From an uncultured Microbacteriaceae bacterium (lineage in GTDB: Bacteria > Actinomycetota > Actinomycetes > Actinomycetales > Microbacteriaceae): 64,000 nt of DNA. Under the pieces are notes generated by a model. That model was not told where the DNA came from. It did no database searches and saw only the letters and a list, made by a program, of their open reading frames with translations. The translations under genes and the position numbers were made by a program. The stretch is taken from the NCBI GenBank assembly GCA_903940225.1, contig CAJAKC010000012.1, forward strand, positions 1 to 64,000. Direction: 5' to 3'. Positions 61,763 to 64,000 of this stretch are shown piece after piece (position 1 is the first letter of the stretch; every line of letters starts with the position of its first letter).

Positions 61763-63177
61763 TTGCGGCGGATGGTTTTCACCGTCGACCACGGCCCATA
61801 CCCAAGCGCCGTGAGAGCTCGGACGCGGAACGAGGCGGTTGTTCGACGGGCGTGGGAAAAGGTGATGGTCCGGGCGGTCCTCGTGTAATACTTCCAAACA
61901 CCGCCCCGCTTGATTCCCACTTGGTAGGCGGTGATTGTGTATCCCTTGGAGTCCGGGGCTCTCCACGTCCCAATCGATTTTGATCCGCTTCGGCGCAGCG
62001 TTGCAACCGTTTGCCCCACGGTGTTGCTGGCAATCCACACGCCGACGCTGTTTTTACGCTCCGTAATCCAGTCTCGAGTTTGCGTAATTCCCCAGGACCC
62101 GACAATTCCACCGACGTCGGTTGCCATTTGGTCCATTCGAAGCGAGTTGGCAAGGTTCTTGACTTTGACGACGTTCGCGGCGAAGAGGTCCCTGCAGGCT
62201 TGGACCCCCATGCATCGGCCGTACATAACTCCCTGAGGGTTATTGATGTAGTCGTCCCACCACGGTCCGTCAAACGTTTGGTCTGCACCCCAGGGCAACA
62301 TGGTGAATTTGCCGTCCAGCGTTGAGTGCAGGTAATAGTTGTTCCGGGTGATGTATCCGTCCCAGTGGCGAAGGTAATACTCGGTGGCCCATTCCGCGGT
62401 CATCTTGTTCATGTCGGCAACGCGTTGGATCGCCGTCCACCACGCGGACCCGGTCAGATCGTTGGCGCTTGCGAGTGCGGTGAGGTCGGCAATATTGTCG
62501 GTCGCACCCTCATCAATTTCGAAGTAGCTCTCCCAGCCACTAACGGCGTCCTGGCCGTAGGCGCCCTCGTAGAGATGAAGCGTATTGTCCGCGCCGTACC
62601 AGCGGCGGAGGGACACGGAGTCGAGAGTTTCGATGTTTGCATACGTGCCGTACTCGCGACCGTTCATCGAGACGGAGGCATAACCGATTCGCGAGGAGGG
62701 GACGCCCATCGCACGGAAAAGACGGTAGGCCATCGCTTCGTGAATTTGAGTGCCGTCCTGAACCATGTTGTTCAGCGTCAGTCTCTTCAGCCCAAGAATG
62801 TTCTGGCCGCTCACCTTGTTGATTTTGATCTTCCAACCGGGTTTGTCGTCGAGTTGCCGGAAGGAACCGTAACAGCCCTTGAGGCGGACGCCGACTTCCA
62901 TCGGTCCGTACGTGGTCGTAGTTGTCGTGAGTGTCAGGGTTGCGTCCTGATACGGAATGGTTCCACACATCTCTTGTGTCCGAATGACCTCCAGCGACGA
63001 TTCCGGAATCGTGAGGTCGATGTCGACGATTTTCATGGGGTTGAAAAGGCTCGCGGCCGCGTCGGTTCCTTCGACATACGAGGTAACGGCGCTCGCCGGA
63101 ACCGCGGTCATCGCAGCGACCGAAAGAGCGAGCGTGGCTGCCAGTGTGAGTGACATCGAACGCGAAATAGTGCGCAA
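61759..63177 (-). CDS. secreted CotH kinase-family protein with C-terminal Fn3-like domain
   Basis: Signal peptide; VRLKGCYGSFRQLDDKPGWKIKIN, RHWDGYITRNNYYLH, MLPWGADQTFDG. Confidence 0.85.
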   Translation of the reverse strand: MRTISRSMSLTLAATLALSVAAMTAVPASAVTSYVEGTDAAASLFNPMKIVDIDLTIPESSLEVIRTQEMCGTIPYQDATLTLTTTTTTYGPMEVGVRLKGCYGSFRQLDDKPGWKIKINKVSGQNILGLKRLTLNNMVQDGTQIHEAMAYRLFRAMGVPSSRIGYASVSMNGREYGTYANIETLDSVSLRRWYGADNTLHLYEGAYGQDAVSGWESYFEIDEGATDNIADLTALASANDLTGSAWWTAIQRVADMNKMTAEWATEYYLRHWDGYITRNNYYLHSTLDGKFTMLPWGADQTFDGPWWDDYINNPQGVMYGRCMGVQACRDLFAANVVKVKNLANSLRMDQMATDVGGIVGSWGITQTRDWITERKNSVGVWIASNTVGQTVATLRRSGSKSIGTWRAPDSKGYTITAYQVGIKRGGVWKYYTRTARTITFSHARRTTASFRVRALTALGYGPWSTVKTIRRN

Positions 63178-63260
63178 CGGTGGCTGGCCTTTCGGAGATG
63201 GTGTGAGCTACATTCTGACACTGTTCAGCAGGTAAGAGGCACTCAGGGATAATAGAACCC

Positions 63261-64000
63261 ATGCACCTGAAGTCCCTGACTCTCAAGGGCTTCAAGTCGT
63301 TCGCGCAGCCGACAACGTTCGACTTTGAGCCCGGCGTGACCGCTGTGGTCGGTCCGAACGGTTCAGGCAAATCAAACGTCGTTGACGCCCTCGCCTGGGT
63401 GATGGGCGAGCAGGGCGCGAAAACCCTGCGCGGCGGGAAGATGGAAGACGTCATTTTCGCCGGAACGGCCACGCGCGGACCGCTCGGTCGTGCCGAGGTG
63501 ATTCTGACAATCGATAACTCCGACGGGGCACTGCCGATTGATTACACCGAGGTCACCATCTCGCGCACCCTGTTTCGCAGCGGTCAGAGCGACTATGCGA
63601 TCAACAACGAGTCCTGCCGGCTGCTCGACGTTCAGGAACTTCTGTCCGACTCGGGCCTTGGCCGTGAGATGCACGTCATTGTTGGCCAGGGGCGCCTCGA
63701 CACCGTGCTGCAAGCTACCCCGGAGGATCGCCGCGGGTTCATCGAAGAGGCTGCGGGAATCCTCAAACATCGTCGCCGCAAAGAAAAGACGTTACGCAAG
63801 CTCGATGCGATGCAGGCGAACCTGACGCGATTGACGGACCTGGCTGGCGAGATTCGCCGTCAACTGAAGCCTCTCGGCAAACAGGCCGAGGTTGCGCGCG
63901 AAGCACAGAACATTGCAGCCGTTGTGCGCGATGCTCGTGCTCGAATTCTCGCGGACGACGTCGTTTCGCTTCGACGAGACATCGACAACTACCAGAGCAC
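63261..64000 (+). CDS. smc: chromosome segregation protein SMC, N-terminal part; truncated by window end
   Basis: [52 protein letters not shown]. Confidence 0.97.
   Translation, partial: MHLKSLTLKGFKSFAQPTTFDFEPGVTAVVGPNGSGKSNVVDALAWVMGEQGAKTLRGGKMEDVIFAGTATRGPLGRAEVILTIDNSDGALPIDYTEVTISRTLFRSGQSDYAINNESCRLLDVQELLSDSGLGREMHVIVGQGRLDTVLQATPEDRRGFIEEAAGILKHRRRKEKTLRKLDAMQANLTRLTDLAGEIRRQLKPLGKQAEVAREAQNIAAVVRDARARILADDVVSLRRDIDNYQS

Noticed and set aside
1-64000. CRISPR arrays, phage genes, insertion sequences or transposases
   Set aside because: No regularly spaced repeats, cas-like, integrase, transposase or structural phage proteins seen in the ORFs

Overview
The window is a contiguous chromosomal segment with moderately high GC and dense coding. 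Gene content and synteny point to an actinobacterium, probably Microbacteriaceae-like; that assignment is inference. Main blocks: (1) 1-15.1 kb, a myo-inositol/cyclitol catabolism region with an iolC fragment, a Cgl0159-type aldolase, iolA/mmsA, three Gfo/Idh oxidoreductases, two TIM-barrel isomerases, two paralogous sugar ABC transporters and a LacI regulator. (2) 15.2-24.2 kb, a GntR regulator with a divergent EamA transporter, ychF, an SDR, a sortase-anchored surface protein, an MFS transporter and a Trk/Ktr K+ uptake pair. (3) 24.3-28.9 kb, a tandem glycine riboswitch followed by gcvT-gcvH-gcvP. (4) 28.9-30.2 kb, a YefM-YoeB toxin-antitoxin pair behind a CPBP protease. (5) 30.4-37.2 kb, a peptide ABC transporter split by an antisense PH-domain gene. 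(6) 37.2-49.3 kb, typA, a FAH-family gene, an MFS gene, gltX, tRNA-Gln(CTG), tRNA-Glu(CTC), a DAG kinase, terC, leuCD and murA. (7) 49.3-64 kb, plsC-gpsA-alpha/beta hydrolase-membrane Mur ligase-Ddl-like ATP-grasp, then thiL, rsmD, recG, coaD, rpmF, rnc, mutM, a CotH-like secreted protein and a partial smc. The most interesting candidate is the translationally coupled set of alpha/beta hydrolase, multi-TM MurF-like ligase and divergent Ddl next to gpsA. Also notable are a TGTACA-type operator in front of yefM, a duplicated LAETG sorting motif, and several dyad operators in the inositol region. All calls come from reading the sequence and ORF track; no database search was run.
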